64,000 nucleotides of DNA from Caecitellus pseudoparvulus (Eukaryota > Bigyra: Bicosoecida): assembly GCA_965644315.1 (NCBI GenBank), contig CBFFRQ010000068.1:1054001-1118000 (forward strand), in the 5' to 3' direction. This document shows, piece by piece, positions 24,901-37,100 of the stretch (the first letter of the stretch is position 1; every line of letters begins with the position of its first letter). Both the position numbers and the translations under genes were made by a program. Under the pieces are notes generated by a model, which saw only the letters and a list, made by a program, of their open reading frames with translations, was not told the DNA's origin and made no database searches.

Positions 24901-27900
24901 ACTCACCGTGCCAGCGTGCAGGGACGGGTCCCCGCCCGACGACAGCACGTGCTCGCCATCGGGTGCGTACGACACACGGGCCTGCACCTGCCCCGCCGCA
25001 CGACCACTCCCATCACGCAGATCGTGCCAGGTCCCGTCAGGACCAGAGTCAGACACCTTCACAGCCGGCGCCGTGCTGCGTGACGCCGCACTGCTCACCG
25101 CTGCAGGCACACTCTGGCCGCTGGCAGCCACCACCGCCGCCGTGCCCCGTGCCAGCAGTGACTCCAGAGGCACCAACACCGTGCCCAGCTCACGACCACT
25201 CGCGTCCACCACCGCCACCTCCGCCACGGCGTCACGACCACGCACGCCAGACACAGGCAGATCCAGGCTCTCGCTCCAGTGCGGCTCGCCGTCCGCACCC
25301 ACATCCACCACACTGCTCGTCACCTCAGACCCCCCCACCCGCACACGCACAGCAGTGCCCACACCCCCCGCGTCACCGCCCGCGCCCACCACCAGGTCCC
25401 GCGCCGACATCGGGTCCACACTCACCGTGCCAGCGTGCAGGGACGGGTCCCCGCCCGACGACAGCACGTGCTCGCCATCGGGTGCGTACGACACACGGGC
25501 CTGCACCTGCCCCGCCGCACGACCACTCCCGTCACGCAGATCGTGCCAGGTCCCGTCAGGACCAGAGTCAGACACCTTCACCGCCGGCGCCGTGCTGCGT
25601 GACGCCGCACTGCTCACCGCTGCAGGCACACTCTGCCCGCTGGCAGCCACCACCGCCGCCGTGCCCCGTGCCAGCAGTGACTCCAGAGGCACCAACACCG
25701 TGCCCAGCTCACGACCACTCGCGTCCACCACCGCCACCTCCGCCACGGCGTCACGACCACGCACGCCAGACACAGGCAGCTCCAGGCTCTCGCTCCAGTG
25801 CGGCTCGCCGTCCGCACCCACATCCACCACACTGCTCGTCACCTCAGACCCCCCCACCCGCACACGCACAGCAGTGCCCACACCCCCCGCGTCACCGCCC
25901 ACGCCCACCACCAGGTCCCGCGCCGACATCGGGTCCACACTCACCGTGCCAGCGTGCAGGGACGGGTCCCCGCCCGACGACAGCACGTGCTCGCCATCTG
26001 GCGCGTACGACACACGGGCCTGCACCTGCCCCGCCGCACGACCACTCCCGTCACGCAGATCGTGCCAGGTCCCGTCAGGACCAGAGTCAGACACCTTCAC
26101 CGCCGGCGCCGTGCTGCGTGACGCCGCACTGCTCACCGCTGCAGGCACACTCTGCCCGCTGGCAGCCACCACCGCCGCCGTGCCCCGTGCCAGCAGTGAC
26201 TCCAGAGGCACCAACACCGTGCCCAGCTCACGACCACTCGCGTCCACCACCGCCACCTCCGCCACGGCGTCACGACCACGCACGCCAGACACAGGCAGCT
26301 CCAGGCTCTCGCTCCAGTGCGGCTCGCCGTCCGCACCCACATCCACCACACTGCTCGTCACCTCAGACCCCCCCACTCGCACACGCACAGCAGTGCCCAC
26401 ACACCCCGCGTCACCGCCCACGCCCACCACCAGGTCCCGCGCCGACATCGGGTCCACACTCACCGTGCCAGCGTGCAGGGACGGGTCCCCGCCCGACGAC
26501 AGCACGTGCTCGCCATCGGGTGCGTACGACACACGGGCCTGCACCTGCCCCGCCGCACGACCACTCCCATCACGCAGATCGTGCCAGGTCCCGTCAGGAC
26601 CAGAGTCAGACACCTTCACCGCCGGCGCCGTGCTGCGTGACGCCGCACTGCTCACCGCTGCAGGCACACTCTGCCCGCTGGCAGCCACCACCGCCGCCGT
26701 GCCCCGTGCCAGCAGTGACTCCAGAGGCACCAACACCGTGCCCAGCTCACGACCACTCGCGTCCACCACCGCCACCTCCGCCACGGCGTCACGACCACGC
26801 ACGCCAGACACAGGCAGCTCCAGGCTCTCGCTCCAGTGCGGCTCGCCGTCCGCACCCACATCCACCACACTGCTCGTCACCTCAGACCCCCCCACCCGCA
26901 CACGCACAGCAGTGCCCACACCCCCCGCGTCACCGCCCACGCCCACCACCAGGTCCCGCGCCGACATCGGGTCCACACTCACCGTGCCAGCGTGCAGGGA
27001 CGGGTCCCCGCCCGACGACAGCACGTGCTCGCCATCTGGCGCGTACGACACACGGGCCTGCACCTGCCCCGCCGCACGACCACTCCCATCACGCAGATCG
27101 TGCCAGGTCCCGTCAGGACCAGAGTCAGACACCTTCACCGCCGGCGCCGTGCTGCGTGACGCCGCACTGCTCACCGCTGCAGGCACACTCTGCCCGCTGG
27201 CAGCCACCACCGCCGCCGTGCCCCGTGCCAGCAGTGACTCCAGAGGCACCAACACCGTGCCCAGCTCACGACCACTCGCGTCCACCACCGCCACCTCCGC
27301 CACGGCGTCACGACCACGCACGCCAGACACAGGCAGCTCCAGGCTCTCGCTCCAGTGCGGCTCGCCGTCCGCACCCACATCCACCACACTGCTCGTCACC
27401 TCAGACCCCCCCACCCGCACACGCACAGCAGTGCCCACACCCCCCGCGTCACCGCCCGCGCCCACCACCAGGTCCCGCGCCGACATCGGGTCCACACTCA
27501 CCGTGCCAGCGTGCAGGGACGGGTCCCCGCCCGACGACAGCACGTGCTCGCCATCGGGTGCGTACGACACACGGGCCTGCACCTGCCCCGCCGCACGACC
27601 ACTCCCATCACGCAGATCGTGCCAGGTCCCGTCAGGACCAGAGTCAGACACCTTCACCGCCGGCGCCGTGCTGCGTGACGCCGCACTGCTCACCGCTGAA
27701 GGCACACTCTGCCCGCTGGCAGCCACCACCGCCGCCGTGCCCCGTGCCAGCAGTGACTCCAGAGGCACCAACACCGTGCCCAGCTCACGACCACTCGCGT
27801 CCACCACCGCCACCTCCGCCACGGCGTCACGACCACGCACGCCAGACACAGGCAGCTCCAGGCTCTCGCTCCAGTGCGGCTCACCGTCCGCACCCACATC

Positions 27901-30900
27901 CACCACACTGCTCGTCACCTCAGACCCCCCCACTCGCACACGCACAGCAGTGCCCACACCCCCCGCGTCACCGCCCGCGCCCACCACCAGGTCCCGCGCC
28001 GACATCGGGTCCACACTCACCGTGCCAGCGTGCAGGGACGGGTCCCCGCCCGACGACAGCACGTGCTCGCCATCGGGTGCGTACGACACACGGGCCTGCA
28101 CCTGCCCCGCCGCACGACCACTCCCATCACGCAGATCGTGCCAGGTCCCGTCAGGACCAGAGTCAGACACCTTCACCGCCGGCGCCGTGCTGCGTGACGC
28201 CGCACTGCTCACCGCTGCAGGCACACTCTGGCCGCTGGCAGCCACCACCGCCGCCGTGCCCCGTGCCAGCAGTGACTCCAGAGGCACCAACACCGTGCCC
28301 AGCTCACGACCACTCGCGTCCACCACCGCCACCTCCGCCACGGCGTCACGACCACGCACGCCAGACACAGGCAGCTCCAGGCTCTCGCTCCAGTGCGGCT
28401 CACCGTCCGCACCCACATCCACCACACTGCTCGTCACCTCAGACCCCCCACACGCACACGCACAGCAGTGCCCACACCCCCCGCGTCACCGCCCGCACCC
28501 ACCACCAGGTCCCGCGCCGACATCGGGTCCACACTCACCGTGCCAGCGTGCAGGGACGGGTCCCCGCCCGACGACAGCACGTGCTCGCCATCTGGCGCGT
28601 ACGACACACGGGCCTGCACCTGCCCCGCCGCACGACCACTCCCATCACGCAGATCGTGCCAGGTCCCGTCAGGACCAGAGTCAGACACCTTCACCGCCGG
28701 CGCCGTGCTGCGTGACGCCGCACTGCTCACCGCTGCAGGCACACTCTGCCCGCTGGCAGCCACCACCGCCGCCGTGCCCCGTGCCAGCAGTGACTCCAGA
28801 GGCACCAACACCGTGCCCAGCTCACGACCACTCGCGTCCACCACCGCCACCTCCGCCACGGCGTCACGACCACGCACGCCAGACACAGGCAGATCCAGGC
28901 TCTCGCTCCAGTGCGGCTCACCGTCCGCACCCACATCCACCACACTGCTCGTCACCTCAGACCCCCCCACCCGCACACGCACAGCAGTGCCCACACCCCC
29001 CGCGTCACCGCCCACGCCCACCACCAGGTCCCGCGCCGACATCGGGTCCACACTCACCGTGCCAGCGTGCAGGGACGGGTCCCCGCCCGACGACAGCACG
29101 TGCTCGCCATCTGGCGCGTACGACACACGGGCCTGCACCTGCCCCGCCGCACGACCACTCCCATCACGCAGATCGTGCCAGGTCCCGTCAGGACCAGAGT
29201 CAGACACCTTCACCGCCGGCGCCGTGCTGCGTGACGCCGCACTGCTCACCGCTGAAGGCACACTCTGCCCGCTGGCAGCCACCACCGCCGCCGTGCCCCG
29301 TGCCAGCAGTGACTCCAGAGGCACCAACACCGTGCCCAGCTCACGACCACTCGCGTCCACCACCGCCACCTCCGCCACGGCGTCACGACCACGCACGCCA
29401 GACACAGGCAGATCCAGGCTCTCGCTCCAGTGCGGCTCACCGTCCGCACCCACATCCACCACACTGCTCGTCACCTCAGACCCCCCCACCCGCACACGCA
29501 CAGCAGTGCCCACACCCCCCGCGTCACCGCCCACGCCCACCACCAGGTCCCGCGCCGACATCGGGTCCACTTCCAGCAATCCAAAGAAGTTGGGGTCTTC
29601 TGTGGCATGCAATCGTGTTCTACGGATGTCTGGTGTGTACGAGATGGCACTTTGCAGCTTTCCTGCATAGCGGCCGGACTTGTCGTGCAGGTCGTGCCAT
29701 TTGCCATCTTCACCGCTGTCCGAGACTGTGACGTCTGCGTTCTGTGGAAAAGGAGCTGCTCGCGTTTGGGAAGCTGCTGCTGTGGATGGAGACGCTGCCT
29801 TGGTTGCCACGCTGCGGGGAACCACGCCTCCCAACGCAATAGTAGCCGCCGCTGTTCCAGAGTGCAACAGCTCTTCCAATGGTACAAATGCCGAGCCCAC
29901 ACCGTGACCAGTGGCAGCCGCTCTCCCTGCTGGGCGATGGAACTGGACCTCCAGCAGGGCATCATCATCCACGTGAAGGTCTTGAACGGGGACACGGATA
30001 GAAGACCTGGCTGGCATGCCCGAGCGGTCATCTATGGGGACACGAACCTTCCCACGAGTCCCCGCTATCCCAAAGGTCAAGTAGCTGCCAGGGGGAGGCT
30101 TGGCGTCTCGGCCTGCCATTGACATCTGGGTCAGGGAGGATGGTCTAATGGTCAGGTAGCCTTCGTGCACATGGGGGTGTGCATCGCCTGCGATGACATT
30201 CTTCACATCTGGCGTGTACTCGATGCCAGCACGCATGCGCCCAGCAGTGCTGCCGTCCTTTCTGGATGCGAAGAGAATCCACGGGCCGTCGCGGGTGCGG
30301 CCCAGGTGTGCAGAAACACCTGCCGCTTGGGAAGGGTCTGCCTTGGGGGGCAGGAACCGACCACCGGGGAAGGGCCCTCGAGCTTTCCCGACACGGGGGG
30401 AACGAGCACCCCCGATTCGCGCAATGCGTGCTTGACCTCTGGGCTGAGAGGGGGGCAGCGAGAGCCCGGTCTTCGGGTTACGGTTGAAGTCCAGGCAGTG
30501 CTCAAGCCCTGTTTGCAGCAAGGTGTACAGGGGAATGCGGATGAGACCCATGCGGTCGCCCCCCATTCGGTCGAAGATGTGCAGCTCAACAAAGGTGTGC
30601 TTGCTTAAGGGGGTTCCATCCAGTGGGACACGGATGGGCTCGGTCAGCATGGGCACGCGACGGGTGTCCACGGTCATGGACTGCACCTCTCTCCGGCCAA
30701 GCCGGACAGAGATGAATGCTGACCGAGAGCCGACGATGCCCTTCAGGCCCTTGATGCCATTCAGACTCAGCTGGATGTCACCTTCCATCACAGGGACGAC
30801 TGCCCGCTGCTTCAGCCGGGTGCGTGCACCACGTGCGATACGGAAGCGATCGTACCGTGCGGCGTTTCGGTAGTCTACGCCCACCTGGCGTTGAAACCTG

Positions 30901-31568
30901 TACCGCTTCTGCTTGATGCGAACTTGGCGCAGGCGATACTTGTCGCGTGGGCGGGCGACACGTTTCTGCTTGCCACCATAGATGTGCTTGGCCACAGACA
31001 GCCGTGCGGTGATGAGCTCTTGGGCGCCACGCATGCCTTTGTTGTGCCCGTACCCCAACTTCCGTAGGGTGGCGGGGGTCAGGTTTGGCAGCTCTTTGGT
31101 GCGCAGGGCTTGACTCAGGAGTGTTGCTGAAGAGTCCACCTGCCTCATGTCACGCAGCCTGCCACGGTTTGGGCCACGCCGGTTACCCCAATGCTTCCGG
31201 CCGCTCCGGGCAGCCGGTGCACGGGCACCATGGGCAACCATGGCGCCAGCTGCGGAAAGGGAGCCGCTGGACCGAATCCCAGCGCCAGACGCGGCATGGG
31301 GAACACCTGGCATGGGAGGTCGGACGCCCTCTTCTGCGAAGACGGGCAGGGCAACCGGGGCTGGTGGTGATGTTGGGCAGCGTAACTTCGGCGTTTCTTC
31401 GAGGTGAGGGGGGGGACTTCGTGTGGGCTATGTGAAGCACTCACGGTGATACTTTGACTCGCTGTAGCTCATGTAGGCAGCTTGCTCTCCTAGAAACGCA
31501 TCCAGGCTGTCCGCATCTGTCGCTGAGGAGCCCCCGGACCGCCCGGCCCGGCGTCGTGCACTGGCCAT
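18931..31568 (-). CDS. Giant C2-array / IQ / dynein-stalk-like protein (frameshifted)
   Basis: Exon 1 is 31568-31445, the intron is 31444-31397 (48 nt), and exon 2 runs 31396-18931. One base is missing near 28,447-28,450, inside repeat copy 3; allowing for it, the product is about 4,196 residues. Order: basic Arg/Lys-rich N-terminus (about 1-245); two divergent C2-like domains (about 247-640); twelve near-identical C2-like units of 173 residues (about 650-2650); an acidic linker; two IQ motifs (SRIQAAWRGHVARK and TIIQAAARGMLGRG, about 2890-2950); four alpha-helical repeats resembling the dynein heavy-chain stalk region (about 2985-4040); and a Pro-rich, acidic C-terminus. Each C2 unit has the family pattern (ARDLVVG, HWSES, VVDASGRELGTV, WHDLRDGSGRAAGQVQARV) but lacks the loop-1 aspartates, so calcium binding is unlikely. 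Calmodulin binding through the IQ motifs and membrane or protein tethering are inferred. Confidence 0.82.
23574..29570 (-). repeat. 519-bp tandem array, 12 copies (C2-like units)
   Basis: The anchor string encoding the start of the DGEPHW segment recurs at 29430, 28911, 28393, 27874, 27355, 26836, 26317, 25798, 25279, 24760, 24241 and 23722. Spacing is 519 bp except 518 bp between 28911 and 28393. Copies differ at only a handful of positions. Diagnostic variable residues are V/A in GxGGD, G/C in DAGxV, D/E in LxLPV and A/S in VPxAV. The first copy fuses to a divergent unit at 29571; the twelfth is cut short at 23574, where a unique sequence follows. Confidence 0.97.
28440..28460 (-). other. 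Single-base frameshift in repeat copy 3
   Basis: Eleven copies carry a run of seven C (plus strand) followed by ACCCG or ACTCG. Copy 3 has six C followed by ACACG. The loss of one C makes the upstream frame end a few codons later at a TGA, while about 3,160 codons downstream stay open in the restored frame. It may be an assembly or read error at a homopolymer, a real mutation, or recoding. Confidence 0.9.
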
Positions 31569-32146
31569 CTGGTGGTTGGCACGTGCTCCGAGCGATTCTG
31601 GCATATGGGAGGAGGAGGGCCGAGAAAATGCATATGGAGCGCCTGGTATCACGCCACAGCACAGGCCACAAGGCCCTGCACGGCATGGGGTGCTTTGCGT
31701 ACGACGAGACACTTCGATGGCATGCATGTCGCTGAGCGACATTGGGCCACAGGCCGCACAAGGTCACGCACCGCGCTTGAAGCAACTTCAGCTCAAAGAG
31801 TGTCTGGATTGGAAATGTGCATCCGTTCGAGATCGTGCTGACCATGTAGTGTGAATGATTTATGACTGTCTCTCGCTATTGCCAGGCTTCACTCCACGAA
31901 GCAGGGGCTCGCCTTCAGCAAACCGCTCGGAGCAGCAACATACAAAATTGCGGCCCCAAAGTTGGCACTCCGGATCACTCCATGCCGTCACTATCTCTCT
32001 GCTCTTCTTATTCACCCTGTCTGCGGTTCCACTGGCGAACCAGCTGTCTGCGCTGGAGTGGCAATTTCCGCCCCAACGCCAACGCGCATGAGCGGTGGCG
32101 GAATGCTGCACTGAAGTGGTGAGAGCCGGTTTCATCGGACGGCATC
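31569..32146. promoter_or_regulatory. Divergent intergenic region
   Basis: These 578 bp lie between the start codons of the giant gene (-) and the 7TM gene (+). This is the longest clean gap in the first half of the window and is less GC-rich toward 31,850-32,080. It should contain both promoters. I see no RNA gene, repeat or convincing ORF in it. Confidence 0.45.
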
Positions 32147-33873
32147 ATGTCTTACAACAGTATTGCGAATCCTGCGGTGTGGACGCTGGCAGGGTTGTAT
32201 GCTGCCGTATTTGCGCTGACTCTGGCTCAAGTGGTGGGCATCGTCAAGGCTCGTCACAACCTTCGATCGTTCCTGTTCGTCTTTCTCCTCCTGGTGGGCG
32301 TGTACATTCCACTCCGAGCAGTTATAATATTTGCAAACGACACTGACTCCACTAGCCCCGTCATCATCTTGTACTTGCTCCCCATCAGCCTGCAAATCAT
32401 GGCCTTCTCTCTGTGGGCGCTGTGGTTCAGCACGGTTGAGGGAGGGTGGAGGTGCGTTTGAGCCTGCTGCAGAGTTCTGCTTCCACGAGCACTGTCACCC
32501 CTACTTGGCTGTACAGGGAATGCGGCGTTCGCCAGTGCCGGCTGCCCATCAACTTCTGGGTCTTCGTGTTGGCCAACACGGCGTGCTTGGCGTTGAACGT
32601 GCTTGTCATCGTCACCACACTCATGAACACCAGCAGCGGCCGCTTGATTCAAATCAGTATTCAACTGCAGCAAGCCTTCACAGCTGCTTCGTTTTTAGCG
32701 CTGGCTGCCATTCTGGCTGCGTACACTATTCGCTTCGCAAACCTGCCTGCCGCCCAGTACAGCCGAAGTGTCTTGCCGAGGCGCCCAGCTGTGCTTGTGT
32801 CTCTGTCTACGTCCCTGGTGCTCATATTTGCCTTGAGGGCCATATATGAGACGCTTGCCTCTTCGCTGGTGTGGCAGCTGCGTCCCTTCCCGCCTCTCCT
32901 GTGGTCTCACGCGGCGTTCTTCGTCCTCTTTGACCTGGTGCCCCTCGCCATCGCACTGTCACTCACCATCCGCATCCCGCCACCGCCCACCAAGGATGTT
33001 GCATGGGGTGCTGCTCCATCCATCCCATTCGACGAAGGCTCGCTCCAGATGGAGCCCGCGGATCTGCTCCAGGCTGCGCTGTTGGGCACACAGGAAGATG
33101 AGCAAGGTGCCCTTGAAAGTGGAAATGGTCGTCCAGCTCAGGCAGCCGATAAAGGCAACCACGAAAGCCGAACAGCTCCCGGTACGGGCGGCCTTGATCA
33201 GTCAGCATCTGGTGCCTTTCCGGGTCTGTCGCCGCCGCTGGGGCCCGCCGTGCCAAACCTCCCCCACGTGCTGAGTCACACCAGCCTGCGCTCGGCAGAC
33301 AGCACCTCCAGCGCCGAAGAGACGCGTCTTATGCTCCCTGGTTCGTACCGGTACAAGGGCATGGAGTCACCGACCCGGTCGATGCCAAACGCAGCCCTGG
33401 CTGGGAGCTTCGTTGGATACCCCGCCAGCGCCAGCTCCAGCTGGGGAGTGCAGCACGCCACATCAAGCGGGCAGGCACATAGCTGGAACACACGCTCTAG
33501 GTTACGCAGCACGAGTGAGGAAGCTACTGATGCTGCCGGGCAAGGGGCTGGCGTGTATGACAGTGGACAGCACATGCTGCAAGCTGACCGCTACGACGTG
33601 CCCGTACAGGGTTCATCGCGCAGCATGTCTCATAGAGGCGATTCTCGCGGGAGCGGCCTTGCCATGGCTGCTTTGCCTGACACTGCTGCACTGCGCCAAA
33701 CCCCGACCCAAGGCACCGCGCTGGACGCGCTGACTCTGCCGTCACCTGCGTTGGTAATCGCCACACCCAGCCAGAGTGGCATGAGGACAGCATCCCCCCA
33801 CGGCCTTTCTCACGCTGATGCTGTCGGGTCTTTGTATGAGGAGAGTCCCTCAGCCACGAATTTGATGGGTTAG
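32147..33873 (+). CDS. Seven-transmembrane protein, THH1/TOM1-like
   Basis: Exon 1 is 32147-32451, the intron is 32452-32516 (GTGCGT..TACAG), and exon 2 is 32517-33873, giving 553 residues. Seven hydrophobic helices are visible: AVWTLAGLYAAVFALTLAQV, then segments starting SFLFVFLLLVG, VIILYLLPISLQ, INFWVFVLANTACLALNVLV, AFTAASFLALAAILA, AVLVSLSTSLVLIF and LLWSHAAFFVLFDLVPLAIA. The short N-terminus, tight loops and helix order resemble the plant THH1/TOM1/TOM3 family (endomembrane 7TM proteins), though a divergent GPCR-like fold is also possible. The last 260 residues are a cytosolic Ser/Ala/Gly-rich tail. No catalytic motif is present. Confidence 0.75.
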
Positions 33874-34131
33874 GGTTATGCTGCGGTCTGGCAGCGCAGC
33901 GACACGGCGAAGCCCCGTGTTGCCGAACGTGTGCCCTTCTTGAGTAGCCAACAACCATCATAATTCAATTACCCTACTCTAGCCCCTGAGCATGTTGTAC
34001 GAGCGCAGGTTCGTGTCTGGACCTCTCAAAGATTTCATTTCCCGCACGTTGAGGCAAGCCAGCGCAACGGCACTGGGGCCGTTGCTGGCCACGCGCGCGC
34101 GGCCTGAGCAACCCCCGGGTTCATAGACACC

Positions 34132-37100
34132 ATGGCAGCATCTTCAGCTGTATCAGTCCGCGATACCCTCCTTGGCCTCTCTGCCAGTGATGCAGATGCC
34201 CGGATTTCGGCGCTGCGCACGCTGGCCAGCCTCTCAACTTCCGCACATGGCCTCACCAAGCTGCTTGCAGACAGCACCTCCTTGCCCCGCATGTGCTTCT
34301 TCGTGGCAGGGTTAGCAGAGAGCCCTGTCTTGGTGGATAAAGAGACGGCGACGCTTTCTCTTTCCATCCTTTGGGCGATGCTACAGAGCGATGGTACGCT
34401 TGCCTGCACGCAGCGCTGGCCCTGGCACAGGGCATACGTAGGCCTCCTCCTCGCAGATTCGCTGGCAAAAGCCATCGCAGCGGAGTGTGGTTCGCGCCCA
34501 ATTATGTTGGCATTGAAGATTTCAGAAGCTGATGCTCAGATTGCCATCCCTGCGTTTCACCTGCTGCGGAGGCTGGACAAGCTCGGTAAGCCCAGCGACC
34601 ATCTTGACCTGCGCTTCTCCTCGCACCGTGCTTTGCCCCGCTCTCGTCCAGAGAAGGGCACGGCTATGACAGCTCGCTTGGAAGGGTGTCTGGACCTCCT
34701 GCTGGAGTGCCTGGCCTTGGAGCCTGCACCACCGGCGCTTGCTATGGAGCTGCACGCTGCTTGCGTACAGCTCCTCGCAGCCTATTGCAAGTCGAACGGT
34801 GAGAGGACCGCCCTGCGTGCGTGGATCAAAGTGCTGCTGTAGTTCCTTATGCTGCTCTCCTTCCCCAGACAACAATATGCGCCTGTTTGTGCGCAAGTAT
34901 GGCATCTCGCAGCTGCTCGAGCTCCTCCCTGCTGCGACGGCTGCAAGTCAGTCACCCCTGCATGGCCTCGCTGCACGCTTCGTCGAAGGGACCTTCCAGC
35001 TATTCGCTGCTGCCTGCAAGAATGAAGCGTACTTGCACGCCCTTCTAGGTGTAGATGGTGCCTGCCAGTCAATCACGTTGGCCTTGGACGCTTGCGCAAT
35101 GTTTCCGCAAGCCGCAAGGTTTGGTTGTACGCTTCTCGCGACTCTCAGCTCACATGACGTGGCATGCGAAGAGCTTTGGGCGGCAAAGGCACCTTCCATG
35201 CTCTGGCGCATCATCCTCGATTACGCGCTGCACGGGGCCCTTGCACCCGGCAGCGGAGCACAACCTGAGCCAGCGTCAGGTCGGGTATGGAACTCTCCAC
35301 CCACTGCAGTCCAAGGCCGGGTGGTCATGAAAGGTGCAACTGGAGCCATGTGGGCGCTGCTATCTTCCCCTCCGCCTTCAGTCGTAGCTGGCTCGGCTCT
35401 GGCAACAGAGGGTGCAGATGTCTGGACGCCCCTCGCGTCGCGGTACAAATTGCCGGCTGCGCTTCCAACTCAGCTGGCAGCCTTGGGCCCGGAAAACGCG
35501 CAGCACTTTTCCCCTGCGAGATTTTCCCACTTCCATTCCTCCACCCTGGCTGGCCCTGGTGGTACGCCGCCCAGCATGACGCACCAACTTTCGCTGCATT
35601 TAGGTGAGTCTGCCGTTCCTTCACCGCTGCCACCAGGCATTCTGATCACGTCAACAACAGGGTCCAAGCAAATGCGTGGGCCAGGTGGCATCAGCTTCAA
35701 TTCTGCCCGTGTGTGGGCGCTGCCTGCTCGCTATTTGCACGCATTGCCAACCACTTTGGATCCGCTGCTGGCGCACTCAGCGACGGCGAGCAGCGTATGG
35801 AGGCGGGAATGCGTGGGCGTAGGGCAGATCTCTGGTTCTGCGAGTCACAGGGGGGCCGTATCATGGCATGCTATTCTCCCTGGTGCATGGAAGACGCTGA
35901 TTCTGCAGCACGCACGCGCACCTGGCCTGCCATCCACTCCGCGCTCCTCAGAGCTTGGGCAGGACAAGGACGGCGGCGACGGCGAGGAGGGGGGTGACCT
36001 CGCCCATGGCTTGGGAAGTAGCGGTGCGCTACTGGCGGCAGTTGTCTCGCGTGCAGCTGTGTCCCATCCAGCTGCAGTGCACGGGGGTGGAAACGTCGGG
36101 CCCGGTGCGCGACCCTTTCCTGACGCGGACTTGACCTCGGCCAAGTCTGCAGCAGCGGCGCTGGCGGATGCAGCGAGCAAGCTGAGCCAAGAACTCCTCA
36201 CAGTGTCATCATTTGTCCCCCGAAGTGCCACTGACACACCCTGCTCTGTCGGGCTGGACGCAGCTGGCACGGACGCGTCCAGCGCGGCGGAGCAAACGGG
36301 GGAGGGAGTGGCAAGTGGTCCCCGGCCGGCAAGCTCCCCTGCTGAGGAGGTTGGAGATTTCGTACCGCCGAGGCTGGCAGTCAGTGATGTGAGAGATGGG
36401 GCCAGTGCCCACCTCGGTGCCGGTGCCCTGTCGCTTGAGGGCGAGGGCATAGTGCAAAGCCTTGAACCTGGCAGCAGTCGAACTGCGGCTTCAAGCATCG
36501 CTTCCGGTAGCCCTGGCTCTGAGCACTCACAGGAGTCAGATCCTGCCGCATCTCTCCCTGTTGTGCACAGTGTTCGTGGCAAGCAGCGTCTTCGTGGCTC
36601 ACGCTCGTCAGGCTCGCTCAAAAGCGCGGGCAAGACGGTTCTTGGCGGCCTGCCGACTGCCGCCAGTGCCCCAATGCCGTCTCCAGCACCAGATGGCCCG
36701 ACTTACCCGGCGTGCTCAGCATTCAAGGCAGAGGAGGTGCCAAGCCCGGCCAGTCCTCCATATGATCCGAGTTGTGAGACGTGGGCCCATGTTCCGCACT
36801 GGTTCCCAGAGCTGCAACTTGACGCCGCAGTGGACGCATTTGCACGCTTAGCCTGGCGAGACGGAGAGCAGAATGCTGCGGCTTGGGCACATGCCTTGGC
36901 ATCTGCCTCACCTGCGTCGGACACAAAGCCGGGCTGCCTCATGTCCTTCCTGTGGCAGAACTTTCCTCACCTTGCGCCAGTGGACGCTGCAGAGAGCCTT
37001 TTCGCCGAGGGGGGCCAGTCTCCAACACAATGGGCCTGGCACTGTCTCCCGGGACCGCGCAGCACACCCGTGCTGCTTCCCGCAGTGGTGGCGGATGTCA

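Noticed and set aside
23574-29570. CRISPR-like or satellite interpretation of the tandem repeats
   Set aside because: The units are 519 bp without spacers, keep a coding frame and encode a recognisable domain, so this is an intragenic coding array.
23568-29731. Two very long plus-strand ORFs (1,715 and 2,048 codons) over the array
   Set aside because: They are antisense shadows. The unit length of 519 bp is a multiple of three, so any frame open in one unit is open in all. The translations are Pro/Arg/Thr/His low complexity, while the minus frame gives C2-like sequence continuous with unique domains.
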